Under the pieces are notes generated by a model that was not told the origin of the DNA, searched no databases, and saw nothing but the letters and a program-made list of their open reading frames with translations. This document shows, piece after piece, positions 36,005 to 47,251 of a DNA stretch of 64,000 bases. Positions within the stretch are counted from its first letter, which is position 1; the number at the start of each line of letters is the position of its first letter. Source of the stretch: Cinnamomum chago (Eukaryota; Streptophyta; Magnoliopsida; Laurales; Lauraceae); the NCBI GenBank assembly GCA_038049695.1, contig CP142453.1:16806001-16870000 (forward strand), written 5' to 3'. Both the position numbers and the translations under genes were made by a program.

Positions 36005-38981
36005 TAGCCAAAACTTTGGTGGCACGGCGGCCCGTCAAATCTCAAGAGTCAAGACCTGTCTCATGTATCAGCTTGTCAAAGTAGCTTCGCAAAGTTAGCT
36101 TTCCTTTTTTTAAAGGGATTTTTACCAAATAATTGTTTGTAAACCTGGATTAGCCAAAATCAGTTACAAATACAAAAAAACAACAATTTCAGTGTTCGTA
36201 CTATATTTTTGGACAAGTTTACCCCGGCTGTGGACGACATCGTCATCTTTACATCCCAAATCGTTTCTCATTCCCCACATCCAGTCTTCCCATTCCTGCC
36301 CAGCCCTTTTCTTCCTTCTTCCCCCCACGATCTCTTTCTTCCTCTCCCGCCTTTTTGCTCTTTCTCCCTCTCCCGCTTCCTGCTCTCTCTTTCCCTCCTT
36401 CTCGCCATCTCACTTCTCCTTCTCCCTTTTGCTGTCTCTGTCGCTGGGAGGAAGATGAAGATGGTGCAAGTTTTTGGTGCTGATGTGGTTTCTCTTCTTC
36501 AATTCAAAATCACTGAAGCCTTTCCCATTATCTTTCTATTTTGATATGTGATGAGTTATAGCTGGTAATCAGTAAGCTTTGATGGATCTATGACTCTATT
36601 TCTAGATAAGGAATTTGTTTATGGCATTAGATTTGCAACTGTTTGTAAGCATGCTACGGTTTTGATTGATAAATTCAGATTTTTTATTTTTTATTGAAGT
36701 AAAATGTTTTCATTAATGCACAGGAAATATGCATGGCCATGAAGCAATCTGAATTAGTTTCTGAGTGTATGTTGTGTTAGAGGATGGAGTCTGGTCTTTA
36801 TTGTTCTACTGGAATTAAAACTCCAATCTTCATTGTTAATCCTCCTTTTATTTTTTAATAAATTTTCAATATAACAGCCCTGTTTTCATTGATCAATTGA
36901 TTTGATGAGGGTTTTAACCAACTTATGAACCGGTGCAGCCTAATGATAGAGGCAAAAATGAGAAAGAAATATAGCAATTTAGCTTCTACAACAATCTAAA
37001 CGAACCGTTCTTGCTTGCCTATTTTAAACCAAACTGGGGGCCTTTTTAGTTTTTTCTACAGTCCCATCTACAACTTAGAGTGGATGAGTTGAGGGTAGAA
37101 ATTAGAGGTCTAAATAACTTTCTTGCGGTACGTATTGACGACAGTAGATTCTAATTTGGAAAGATCAGAAAAAAAAATGGATTAACATGAATCAAAGAAT
37201 TCAAAAGACCATGGATTGTTTTTCCAAACAAATTTGAAATTAAGAGCTCCCAATGCTTTAATCTCTCGAGGCAATCAACAGCTTCTCTAACTTCAGATCC
37301 TTATTAGGAAAAACCAAGAAAATCCACTTGTAAATCTTTAACAGTATACTATAATTGAAATCCAGGTGCATTTTTTAACACCACCATATGAGGAATCATG
37401 TTTGCTCAAAAGCTAGTAAAATAGCTGAGTATGTACGTGGTGAGGTCATGAGCCACACCAAACAAAGTCTGCTTTTCCTGGATTGTTTCAACAAAATCCT
37501 AGTTTTTAGATGCGGCTGAATACAATAAATAACAATTTTCTTCCTGGATCTAATTTCCCTATAGTTTCTTATAGCATTCCAAGAATAATTAAAGATCAAA
37601 AGGCCATATTAGAACAATGTTGGGAAAATCTTTAACAGACATATCTTACATGAAAAATGTAATATTTAGAGTAAGACAACCATTTACTATTCTGGGAAGA
37701 AACACACATAGGCACAGATCATATACAAAAAAACCAAAGAACCATGGTCATGTCCAACCAGTTATTGAATGTGTTTGTGGATAAGAGATGTTTCCTTGAA
37801 AAGAAAGAATCCTAAATAAATGGATATACCGACCCTAATTATTGTGAGAAAAGGTAAAGAATGCATCACATCATCATCGTCTTCATCATTTATGTTCAAG
37901 CCTTACTTCCATTTATAAAATGTACCATATCACATTCCCGGCCAAGTCAAATAATGTATTTCCATTGACTGTTGCATCACGAGCTTCCGTAGCTTCCTAT
38001 AGCTGAACAAGAATAACCAAAATCATGGAGAGGAAAGAACTTAATAAACTTGGCTGGTGACAGTATGACTTTAACACAGTTATGACTGTTGGACTATCAC
38101 TATGCATGCAGAGCTAAAAAATGATATGGCCCTTCGTCCAAGGGAAAAGGTAAATGATGCCAAATATTAATGACTGATCAATACATTGATTTCTCCATAG
38201 TTCAAATGACTAGAAGCATATGCCAATAGCCAATATAGTACAAAGAGAGAGGAATAAGTCGATTGATGCCCGTCAGATGCAAAATCCTACATGAACATCA
38301 AGCGTATTAAAAGGCTGCTTGAGATAGTTCTATTTATGTTGCTATCATGTTTCATGATGATTTTCTTTTATTTGATAGTTTAATGTAATTTGTGTTTTTG
38401 TATTGACCCCAAATGATATTCACCCAAAATGATAATTGATTTTTGGATTTAATAGTGCTTGTTGCTATTTGAATATGACAAATCCAAATGAGTTGTTGTT
38501 GAATCTAACTCTACTTCATCAACTCCTTTTCTTTTGAATTCTAACCATTGAGTTGTTTCATTAAACAATCCCCATTGATGGCTACCAATCAGTGCGGTTC
38601 ATGTTACTCATCAGCAACTCCTCATGATCTGGATGTTTGCTGTGTGCATACATATGACCATCATCACCCTAACTTATCTGAGAATATATTTGGTCCCCAC
38701 CATATCAATTCAATTATAAATACACCCATGTATTTTATATTTGACTGATGCACCCATCATGTCTTTCTAATTTTGTATTGTAATGCTCCACCTGTTTTTT
38801 CTAATATGAAAACCTGAAATTATGTGTGGGTACTTGATTGATTGGTGCCAACAAAAGAAGACGACAAGTACCATTGACCCCTTGCCTTTCTTTTTGGCAT
38901 CAAAGACAATTTACTACTGTCTCATTTTCAATTCCTACCATATTTGATTTCATTTTTTTTTTTTTTTTTTGTGATGGGAGG

Positions 38982-39080
38982 CTAGAGTTTGAGAGCTTTA
39001 GGGATGAGGGCATGGGTCCAGTTCCATCAAAGTGGAAAGAAATTTGTCAGAATAACACCAAAGCTGGAGTTAATTGCAAT
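38982..39080 (+). pseudogene. Subtilase (SBT) gene fragment, left arm
   Basis: The peptide ESFRDEGMGPVPSKWKEICQ, followed by NNTKAGVNCN, matches the plant subtilisin-like protease segment that normally follows GVWPES and precedes RKLIGAR. Only this piece is present: no GVWPES upstream, no LIGAR downstream, and no catalytic Asp, His or Ser motif. It is a captured or decayed fragment, not a gene. Confidence 0.7.
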
Positions 39081-39789
39081 ATGTCTTTTTGTAAAACCAG
39101 TTGTCATCACCTTTGAATGGTTCTTTTTGTTCACAGTTGTCATTCTTAGTCCTGTTGAGGGTGAGGTTATCAATGTCATATAAAGGGATTGTAATGTTCT
39201 TGAATTCCTGTGTTTTCCTTTTCTTTTTCTTTTTTCTTTTTACCTTTTTGTCTGGTGGCACAAAGTCTAAAACCATTATTGTACTTTGTAATTTGTAAAG
39301 AATGACATTTTCACTCTATTGTTCAGAAGAACACTCATTTTCTTGTCTGTTATCTATATATTATCTGGAAGCTATGCATACATTCACATCCTAAACAGGT
39401 GGCCCACAGGACCTTTCTCATTTCTACCGTCCTCATGTCACTGGTAATAACCATAATTCTACAAAATGGTTGTAAGTTTTCGATTCATGTATCAACCAAC
39501 ATGGATAAGCCAAGGATGACACACTGACGGACATAATTAACATGGAAAGCTATCTAAACTTTCATAGTATATCAGCCAATATTTAAAACCTTCTCATTGC
39601 CTCAACCATGAGTCCCTGGGTTTTTTTAATTCTACCTTTGAGCAAGAAAGAAAAAAAAAAGAATGGGTTTCTACTGACTACCTTTCAAAGTTATGTCTCT
39701 TTTGCTGATTCCATTGTTATACATTTTAACGCTTTCTACTTCATCATATGGATTATCAGAGCAACTAACATAAAAGGATGTTTCCGCAG

Positions 39790-40181
39790 AATCTAGTAGC
39801 AACGATGTGTGGGTACTCGAGGTTATAAACGGAAAACCAAAGCAGGTTAGGCCCCCTTACTCTAATGAACATGTCAGTATGGGAATCCATATGCCTGAGC
39901 TTCTTTTTATCAATTTGAACATGAAATCCACATGTATTCTGGTTTCACTTCCTCTTGACAATTTGGTCGATTTCAACTGCTATTTTAAATTGCATTGATA
40001 TGGTTTGGATTTTTTTCCCACCTTAGTAAAAGCATTAATGAACTTTCTTTCATGACACTGTTCTGGGCAGGCCTTCATGGACAAGGTGGAGCCAAATGCT
40101 CATAAATGTGAGGATGTATTCCTTTTGGGCTTCTCATCTAGTTTTGGTGGACTGCCTGGTTGTGATATTACCAATGCATAA
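39790..40181 (+). pseudogene. Unrecognised two-exon fragment, left arm
   Basis: Exon 39790-39845 follows TTTCCGCAG and ends before GTTAGG. Exon 40071-40181 follows TTCTGGGCAG and ends in TAA. Spliced, they read SSSNDVWVLEVINGKPKQ then AFMDKVEPNAHKCEDVFLLG and SSSFGGLPGCDITNA in one frame. The splice signals and codon-like composition suggest the 3' end of a captured gene. I do not recognise the family. The first in-frame base is phase 2 from a missing upstream exon. Confidence 0.35.
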
Positions 40182-40784
40182 TGGGAGAGCACTGTGGAAT
40201 TCAAAAGCGTATCAGAGAAAATGATGAATACCGATGACTTCCCAAGTTTTGATAGACATGACTAAGCATTGGAGGTGATATCATTGCCTTTTGATTTGTA
40301 ATGGTTTGGTTTATAATTCTGGTAGCAGGTGTTGAAGAAACCGAAACAACTCCTTTTAGAAACCATCATTTTGTGTAGTGTGTTCTGTACATATAATAGT
40401 CCCTTTAGATATTTCTTTGATTGCTAGATTAGCCATGAGAAAAGTTTTGCACAAAAGAATGCTTGTAAAAGAGATTTTGGATACTATGTTCTTCATATCA
40501 ATTAGTTTGTGTTTTAACTTCCCAGGCATAATACATGAATAGCCTTTGGCAATTTAAACTATAATAATGTCTTGACTCTTAGCATTAGGTGTGATGCAAT
40601 GATCTTGAGATTAGATATAATGCGCCTTTATTTCTTGTTTAGCTTTTAATATGTGCCACAGTCGTTAACTATTCTTTCACGTTGCAAAACCAATGGGGCA
40701 AAACGTTTTCGTTGATTGGATGGGTCCTGATGGTAGCTTTACCAAGATAGGGGTTACATGAGTTTTTCTCGTTGTTTATATATC

Positions 40785-41390
40785 CCATCATAAATTCATT
40801 TCCATTTGGCCATTGGACACAAAAAAATGGACCAAGAACGTACAACTAATGGTAATGATTTTGTTATAAAAAAAAATTTTAAAATAAGATTTTGGGTGAA
40901 ATTCGTTAGTCTTTCTCCTTGTTTATGCTTCTCAATATAAAGTCATTGCCATTTGGTTGTTTGGCCCAAAAAATGGATGAGAAACCTATAAATAATGGTA
41001 ACGATATTGTTATAAAAAAAATCTTGAAATACAATTTTGGGTGAAATTCGTGAGTCTTTCTCATTATTTATATATCTCATTATAAAGTCATTGCCATTTG
41101 GCCGTTGGACACAAAAAATGGACCAAGAACCTATAAATAATAGTAACGATTTCGTTAAAAAAAAGTTTTGAAAATAAAATTCTGGATGAGATTCGGTAGT
41201 CTTTCTCCTTGTTTATGGTTCTCAATATAAAGTCATTGTCATTTGGTTGTTCGACACAAAAAATGGACGAAGAATCTATAAATAATGGGAACGATATCGT
41301 TATCATAAAACATTAAAAATAAAATTAGGAGCAAAGTCTGTAAGTCTTTCTCATTGTTTATGCACCTCTTTTAAAAGTCATTGCCATTTG
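40785..41390 (+). repeat. Tandem repeat, about 145-bp unit, left arm
   Basis: About four units at a spacing of 143-147 bp, marked by GTCTTTCTC at about 40910, 41053, 41200 and 41344. Each unit contains CTCAATATAAAGTCATTGCC or a close variant, ACAAAAAATGGA, ATAAATAATGG and a core close to TAACGATATCGTTA. Confidence 0.85.
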
Positions 41391-42532
41391 CAGCACATCC
41401 TTGTCATTTAATTAACTTGTCCTTGGAAAAAGCTTTTATTGTTGAAGTGAAGCAATGTGCCATCATTTGGTTTTGGGAATTGATTGAAGTTAAGAGTTAA
41501 GAAGATGTGATCGAATTGTAATTATGCTTCATGGCATCTGTGATGAAGGTAGTTGGGAGGAATTGCTTGATAGAGCCACCATTGAGAATCTAACCCACCA
41601 TTGAGAATCTAACACCTATAAATCTGGATAGAGCCTTTGTTGTTCTAAGGAGCCATCCCAATAAGCAATCCAAGCTTGAAGCTTGAGAAGTGGAGTCCAT
41701 CAAACCGAGTGTGTGAAAAGATAGTATAGCAAAAATTAGGCAATTGAAATATGCTCCAAGCTAGCTTCACGTGGCCAGCAGCAAACGATGAAACTGCCTC
41801 TGGAAATATTACAAGTAGGAAGATTCATAATCTAAGTGCTAAAATTGAAGAGTGTGTTTGCATTTTTCATTTTATGATCATATCATTCTTGAAAGCCTTT
41901 TTTGGCCTGTTGTTAGTTGATTCACGTGCCGTACTTGTTATAGTTTCTATTCAGAAAAAAAAAAAAACTAGCTACTTGGATTGCAAATGCGAAATGATTA
42001 TCGGACAAATGCTATAGGAAGATCATGCTGCGAAGACAATGGACTTGGACGGAATCTATAGCCCATGTAAGCTTTTCTTGAATCTTGATTAATGCAATTG
42101 CACCATATCTTTTGATTCAATTCTTTTTACCTACATCTCAATCTTTCCTTTTTCTGGTCATTTTACCTACATTTAAATCCATTCCGATATTCGCTTTGCA
42201 TTGCATGCTCTCTGTACTGATGAGACCAGATTCGTTGGTGTTTTGATGGGTTTGATATGAGGGAATGCCCATTTTGATTTGGTAGATTCAATCAAAATTG
42301 TCTCAGTTTCAAAAAGATTGCAGGGAATTCTACTAAATAGATGTTGCTTTATTGAAAGTATTTTTCTTCAAAGTGTTTTGTTTCTTTTAAGAGATTCAGA
42401 TTTCCTAAATGTATGGGTATGAATATTGAAAAAAAACGAATCAATGCAAGGTCTAGTTTTGATCCATTTCGATGACTGGTTAACAGTTAGTGGCTTCAAC
42501 CAAAGTGTTCTCTGATTCTATGATGATTGCAG

Positions 42533-42635
42533 AGAGGGGAGGTGACTATGACGTCGAGGTCAAGGGAGTCAAGATATCTCCAGATCCAGTGGTGAGAGGC
42601 AAGCCATCAACTTTCAGCATCTCTGCATTAATCTG
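42533..42635 (+). pseudogene. ML-domain (NPC2/MD-2-like lipid-binding) gene exon fragment
   Basis: After the acceptor GATGATTGCAG the frame reads GGDYDVEVKGVKISPDPVVR then GKPSTFSISA, ending at the donor CTG|GTAAGC. This closely matches exon 2 of plant ML-domain proteins (MD-2-related lipid recognition; putative PG/PI transfer proteins), which follows a ..YC exon. I find neither the signal-peptide exon nor the C-terminal exon with its conserved Cys in the window. So it is a single captured exon with both splice sites intact. Confidence 0.7.
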
Positions 42636-42828
42636 GTAAGCTCATGTTGCCTGGGTTTGATATTTACTTTGGATGTTTCTCTTTTAAGGGAGATTATTTT
42701 CTTGCTCATTGATTCACTAAGTTTTCCTTTACATGTTACTCTTATAAGGAAGATGAGCATTGAGTTACGAGCTAGATGTACTACTACTTCATACCTTGCT
42801 CTTATGGGTGAGATGCACTTCAGGAAAA

Positions 42829-42989
42829 TGGATGACAAGAAGCGCCCACGCGATTTAGTACCTGAAAATGACTATGCAAGGAATCCAGCCACTTCTTTTG
42901 ACAGTTATAAGAGGAAGAGATACAAAGTGGAAGACGATCGTAGATGGTATTCTTTAAACAGAGGGAGGCGGTCAGCAGGCATGGTTTAG
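42829..42989 (+). pseudogene. Charged open stretch, unrecognised exon fragment
   Basis: Reads MDDKKRPRDLVPENDYARNP, then a Lys/Arg-rich part with SYKRKRYKVEDDRRWYS, then a stop after RRSAGMV. The strong charge and lack of low-complexity DNA suggest real coding ancestry, perhaps the C-terminus of a nuclear protein, but I recognise no family. It lies about 190 bp after the ML exon donor. Confidence 0.3.
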
Positions 42990-43394
42990 CTTGTCCTTAA
43001 TAAGGTTGTAGAATTGGGCTGCAGTCATAGAGAAGAAGTTAATGTCCATCCTTGTTTGTGCATATTTGGTTGGTGGGAGGGTTATCACCACCGGCTGTAC
43101 CATAGTTGTTGATGCTGCTACTATAAAGTCAATCATTATTTATATTTCCCCTAAAGACAGACATGACAGTTGTGCTATAAATTTGTTATTGCATTAACCA
43201 TTCATTGTATCGTCATTGTATCGTTGTTGCACTCGCATCATTCTGGATAAAGTGGTCTATGTAGCAATCAAGTTATAAGTTTGGAAGCCCACAACTGTTG
43301 GGTTTTTATTGCTTTACATTAGTAATTAACAATTACGATTTTGGAGCATTTTCTTTCATTTTTGTTGTCCAACAACGAGACTGGCCCTGACTAT

Positions 43395-43770
43395 AAATTG
43401 AGATGCATAAACAATGAAAAAGGCTCACAAATTTCACCCAGATTAGTGGTTACTAAATTTTTTTATAACGATATCGTTACGATCCTTTATAGTTTTCAAC
43501 GATATTGACCTGGACTATATATTGAGATACATAAACAATGAAAAATGCTCACTAATTTCACCCAGATTAGTGATTTCTAAATGTTTTTTATAACGATATC
43601 GTTACAATCCTTTAGAGTTTCCCCAACAACCACATTAGCCCTGACTATATATTGAGATGCATAAACAATGAAAAAGGTGCACGGAGGTTACCAAGAAGAC
43701 CAAATTGCATTTATTCCAACAACGAAATCATTACCGTCCTTTACAGTTTTCAGTCTCAAATTTGTTATCT
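43395..43770 (-). repeat. Satellite units with core TAACGATATCGTTA, spacer
   Basis: About three units at roughly 125-bp spacing, each with ATTGAGATGCATAAACAATG (or variants), TTTCACCCAGATTAG and the 14-bp palindrome at 43466-43479 and 43591-43604. They are inverted relative to the repeats in the left arm. A single further unit at 44225-44345 runs in the other direction and has the palindrome at 44324-44337. Confidence 0.8.
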
Positions 43771-43929
43771 AGCAAATTAATGGCCTTGATTTTAAAATGT
43801 GATATTTAAACAATGGGAAAGACTCATGAATGCACCTCTGGATCTTGGCCCAGGGAAGGCAGAATATGAAGGTTCAAGCCCTCACTATGATCTTCGAACC
43901 CCCATGAAAATTGCTCAGGGAATTTGGGG

Positions 43930-44190
43930 TACAAGGGTTCGAACCCTCTTCCTGAGGGTTCGAACCTTCGACCCCCCTGGAAAATGGCTCAGGGAATGCA
44001 GGATACAAGGGTTCGAACCCTCAGGAAGAGGGTTCGAACCTTCGACCCCTCTGGAAAATGGCCTGAGGAGTGCAGGATACAAGGGTTCGAACCTTCGACC
44101 CCCCTGGAAAATGGCTTAGGGAATGTAAGGTTTAGGTCATTTTCCAGAGGAGTCGAAGGTTCGAACCCTCTTCCTGAGGGTTCGAACCGT
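43930..44190. repeat. Cluster of GGTTCGAACC palindromes
   Basis: Seven copies of GGTTCGAACC at 43936, 43957, 44010, 44031, 44084, 44158 and 44179, in irregular units of about 70 bp with CCCCTGGAAAATGGC and GCAGGATACAAG. The last unit is inverted. Each also fits the RNA polymerase III B-box pattern GGTTCGANNCC. Confidence 0.9.
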
Positions 44191-44548
44191 TGTATCCTGA
44201 ATTTTGAAAACTAGATTTTGAGTGTAATCATGAGTCTTTTTTATTCTTTATGCATCTCAATATAAACTCACCATTATTTTCTTGTTGGATACAAAAAATG
44301 GATGAAGATACTATAAATGGTGGTAACGATATCGTTATTGAAAAACAATGTTGGGCACAAAATTCAAGTTCGTATGAGTAGGAATTTAAGTTCTTAAAGA
44401 CTTTCCACCCTAATAAACATCTATAGATTATCCCAGCTGCAATTATCAAATGTTTTTTCTTATGTTTGTTGCTATTCTTAACCTTGTGGGATCTATGAAT
44501 TGATTGGGTTAATTGTTAATGGTGCACTGCTAAAATGTTTTTATGTTT

Positions 44549-44955
44549 GTTGCACCCATCATGTCTTTCTAATTTTGTACTGTAATGCTCCACCTTTTTT
44601 ACTAATTTGAAAGTCTAAAATTATGTGTGGCGTACTTGATTGATTGGTGCTAACAAAAGAAGATGACAAGTACCATTGATCATTTGCCTTTCTTTTTCGC
44701 ATTAAACACAATTTACTATTATTTCATTTTCAATTCCTGTCATATTTGACCTCTTTTTTTTTTTTTATGGGATGCTAGAGTTTGAGAGCTTCAGGGATGA
44801 AGGCATGGCTATTATTCTTAGTCATGTTGACGGTGAGGTTATGAAATGTCATATAAAGGGATTGTAACGTTCTTGAATTCCCATGCTCTTAACTTTTTCT
44901 TTTTTCTTTTCACCCTTTTGTCTGGTGGCACAAAGTTTGGAACCATTCTTGTACT
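44549..44955 (+). repeat. Third, decayed copy of arm sequence inside the spacer
   Basis: Runs parallel to left-arm 38750-39275: shared blocks include GCACCCATCATGTCTTTCTA, ACAAAAGAAGA.GACAAGTAC, GAGTTTGAGAGCTT.AGGGAT, GTCATATAAAGGGATTGTAA and TTTGTCTGGTGGCACAAAGT. It carries many substitutions and a deletion of about 130 bp through the subtilase fragment. Confidence 0.9.
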
Positions 44956-45650
44956 TATCTAGAACATCTCTGCAACACAGTTGCTCCACAGACATCAATT
45001 TCACGTGGCCAGGCATTGAAAAAATGATTCGGGATAAAGAAGTAAACCATAACAGGCTTTTCTACATGACAAATTGATACCTTATTACAGTTAATTACAA
45101 CATCAACTTCAATTACAACATCACCATTTCCACAAGTTTCTTCCATTTTCTCTTGTAAGTCTGAGTTCCAGCCTTATCTCTTCAACTAATCTCTCTTTGT
45201 TTTCCTTTTCTCAGTCAACATTTATAAAATGGATATCAAAGGCTCTTAGAGTGATTTCCCTTTATTGTGAGAAGAGGACTTGGACTACTACTCTCCAAGA
45301 GGCTTTAGTTTTGCGCCACATGCATGTGTCCATCAATAAAGAACTTTCCAGTGTTCACTACCATGCATGGTCTCTTCCTTTTTTGCCCTGAGAGAGTTAG
45401 ATGGGCCTGGAAAATGAAATGAAAGAAATTTGAATAAGATACAACAATATTCATTCCATGGAAAGAAATTGCAAGCAATTCCTCCCAACTACCTTCATCA
45501 CAGATGCCATGAAGCATAATTACAATTCGATCACATCTTCTTAACTCTTAACTTCAATCAATTCCCAAAACCAAATGATGGCACATTGCTTCACTTCAAC
45601 AATAAAAGCTTTTTCCAAGGACAAGTTAATTAAATGACAAGGATGTGCTG

Positions 45651-46256
45651 CAAATGGCAATGACTTTTAAAAGAGGTGCATAAACAATGAGAAAGACTTA
45701 CAGACTTTGCTCCTAATTTTATTTTTAATGTTTTATGATAACGATATCGTTCCCATTATTTATAGATTCTTCGTCCATTTTTTGTGTCGAACAACCAAAT
45801 GACAATGACTTTATATTGAGAACCATAAACAAGGAGAAAGACTATCGAATCTCATCCAGAATTTTATTTTCAAAACTTTTTTTTAACGAAATCGTTACTA
45901 TTATTTATAGGTTCTTGGTCCATTTTTTGTGTCCAACGGCCAAATGGCAATGACTTTATAATGAGATATATAAATAATGAGAAAGACTCACGAATTTCAC
46001 CCAAAATTGTATTTCAAGATTTTTTTTATAACAATATCGTTACCATTATTTATAGGTTTCTCATCCATTTTTTTGGCCAAACAACCAAATGGCAATGACT
46101 TTATATTGAGAAGCATAAACAAGGAGAAAGACTAACGAATTTCACCCAAAATCTTATTTTAAAATTTTTTTTTATAACAAAATCATTACCATTAGTTGTA
46201 CGTTCTTGGTCCATTTTTTTGTGTCCAATGGCCAAATGGAAATGAATTTATGATGG
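45651..46256 (-). repeat. Tandem repeat, right-arm copy
   Basis: The mirror of the roughly 145-bp units at 40785-41390. Confidence 0.85.
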
Positions 46257-46859
46257 GATATATAAACAACGAGAAAAACTCATGTAACCCCTATCTTGGT
46301 AAAGCTACCATCAGGACCCATCCAATCAACGAAAACGTTTTGCCCCATTGGTTTTGCAACGTGAAAGAATAGTTAACGACTGTGGCACATATTAAAAGCT
46401 AAACAAGAAATAAAGGCGCATTATATCTAATCTCAAGATCATTGCATCACACCTAATGCTAAGAGTCAAGACATTATTATAGTTTAAATTGCCAAAGGCT
46501 ATTCATGTATTATGCCTGGGAAGTTAAAACACAAACTAATTGATATGAAGAACATAGTATCCAAAATCTCTTTTACAAGCATTCTTTTGTGCAAAACTTT
46601 TCTCATGGCTAATCTAGCAATCAAAGAAATATCTAAAGGGACTATTATATGTACAGAACACACTACACAAAATGATGGTTTCTAAAAGGAGTTGTTTCGG
46701 TTTCTTCAACACCTGCTACCAGAATTATAAACCAAACCATTACAAATCAAAAGGCAATGATATCACCTCCAATGCTTAGTCATGTCTATCAAAACTTGGG
46801 AAGTCATCGGTATTCATCATTTTCTCTGATACGCTTTTGAATTCCACAGTGCTCTCCCA

Positions 46860-47251
46860 TTATGCATTGGTAATATCACAACCAGGCAGTCCACCAAAAC
46901 TAGATGAGAAGCCCAAAAGGAATACATCCTCACATTTATGAGCATTTGGCTCCACCTTGTCCATGAAGGCCTGCCCAGAACAGTGTCATGAAAGAAAGTT
47001 CATTAATGCTTTTACTAAGGTGGGAAAAAAATCCAAACCATATCAATGCAATTTAAAATAGCAGTTGAAATCGACCAAATTGTCAAGAGGAAGTGAAACC
47101 AGAATACATGTGGATTTCATGTTCAAATTGATAAAAAGAAGCTCAGGCATATGGATTCCCATACTGACATGTTCATTAGAGTAAGGGGGCCTAACCTGCT
47201 TTGGTTTTCCGTTTATAACCTCGAGTACCCACACATCGTTGCTACTAGATT
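46860..47251 (-). pseudogene. Unrecognised two-exon fragment, right arm
   Basis: The mirror copy of 39790-40181, with the same translation and splice signals. Exons 47251-47196 and 46970-46860. Confidence 0.35.

Larger units (their letters stand above)
36115..41569 (+). repeat. Left arm of the giant inverted repeat
   Basis: The mirror of 45472-50932. The inner limit is where GAATTGCTTG stops matching (41569 against 45472). No net indel occurs between about 37396 and 41569. The outer kilobase shows several percent differences and a net 6-bp indel. The arm contains a CT-rich segment at 36290-36440, a subtilase fragment, two unrecognised exon-like pieces and a tandem repeat at 40785-41390. Confidence 0.97.
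41570..45471. other. Spacer of the giant inverted repeat
   Basis: Single-copy middle of the element, about 3.9 kb. It holds an ML-domain exon (42533), a charged open stretch (42829), satellite units (43395-43770 and 44225-44345), a TTCGAA cluster (43936-44188) and an extra decayed copy of arm sequence (44549-44955). The start (41580-41700) and 45000-45470 have no recognised content beyond short open frames. CTTCACGTGGCCAG near 41767 recurs in part (TTTCACGTGGCCAGGC) near 45000. Confidence 0.8.

Noticed and set aside
36192..36544. Ser/Leu/Pro-rich frames in the outer arm (and the mirror at 50524-50855)
   Set aside because: They come from a CT-rich tract read in two frames at once; the two arms differ by indels there, with no sign of frame conservation.
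41088..41306. 72-codon frame, identical in both arms
   Set aside because: It spans tandem-repeat units and repeats its own peptide; an artefact of the 145-bp repeat.
43936..44188. tRNA genes suggested by repeated B-box motifs
   Set aside because: No A-box at the right distance and no cloverleaf pairing; the motif is part of a tandem repeat.
43799..44214. Frames of about 100 codons rich in RTLRK/GSNPLPEG repeats
   Set aside because: Translation of the GGTTCGAACC repeat cluster; no protein logic.
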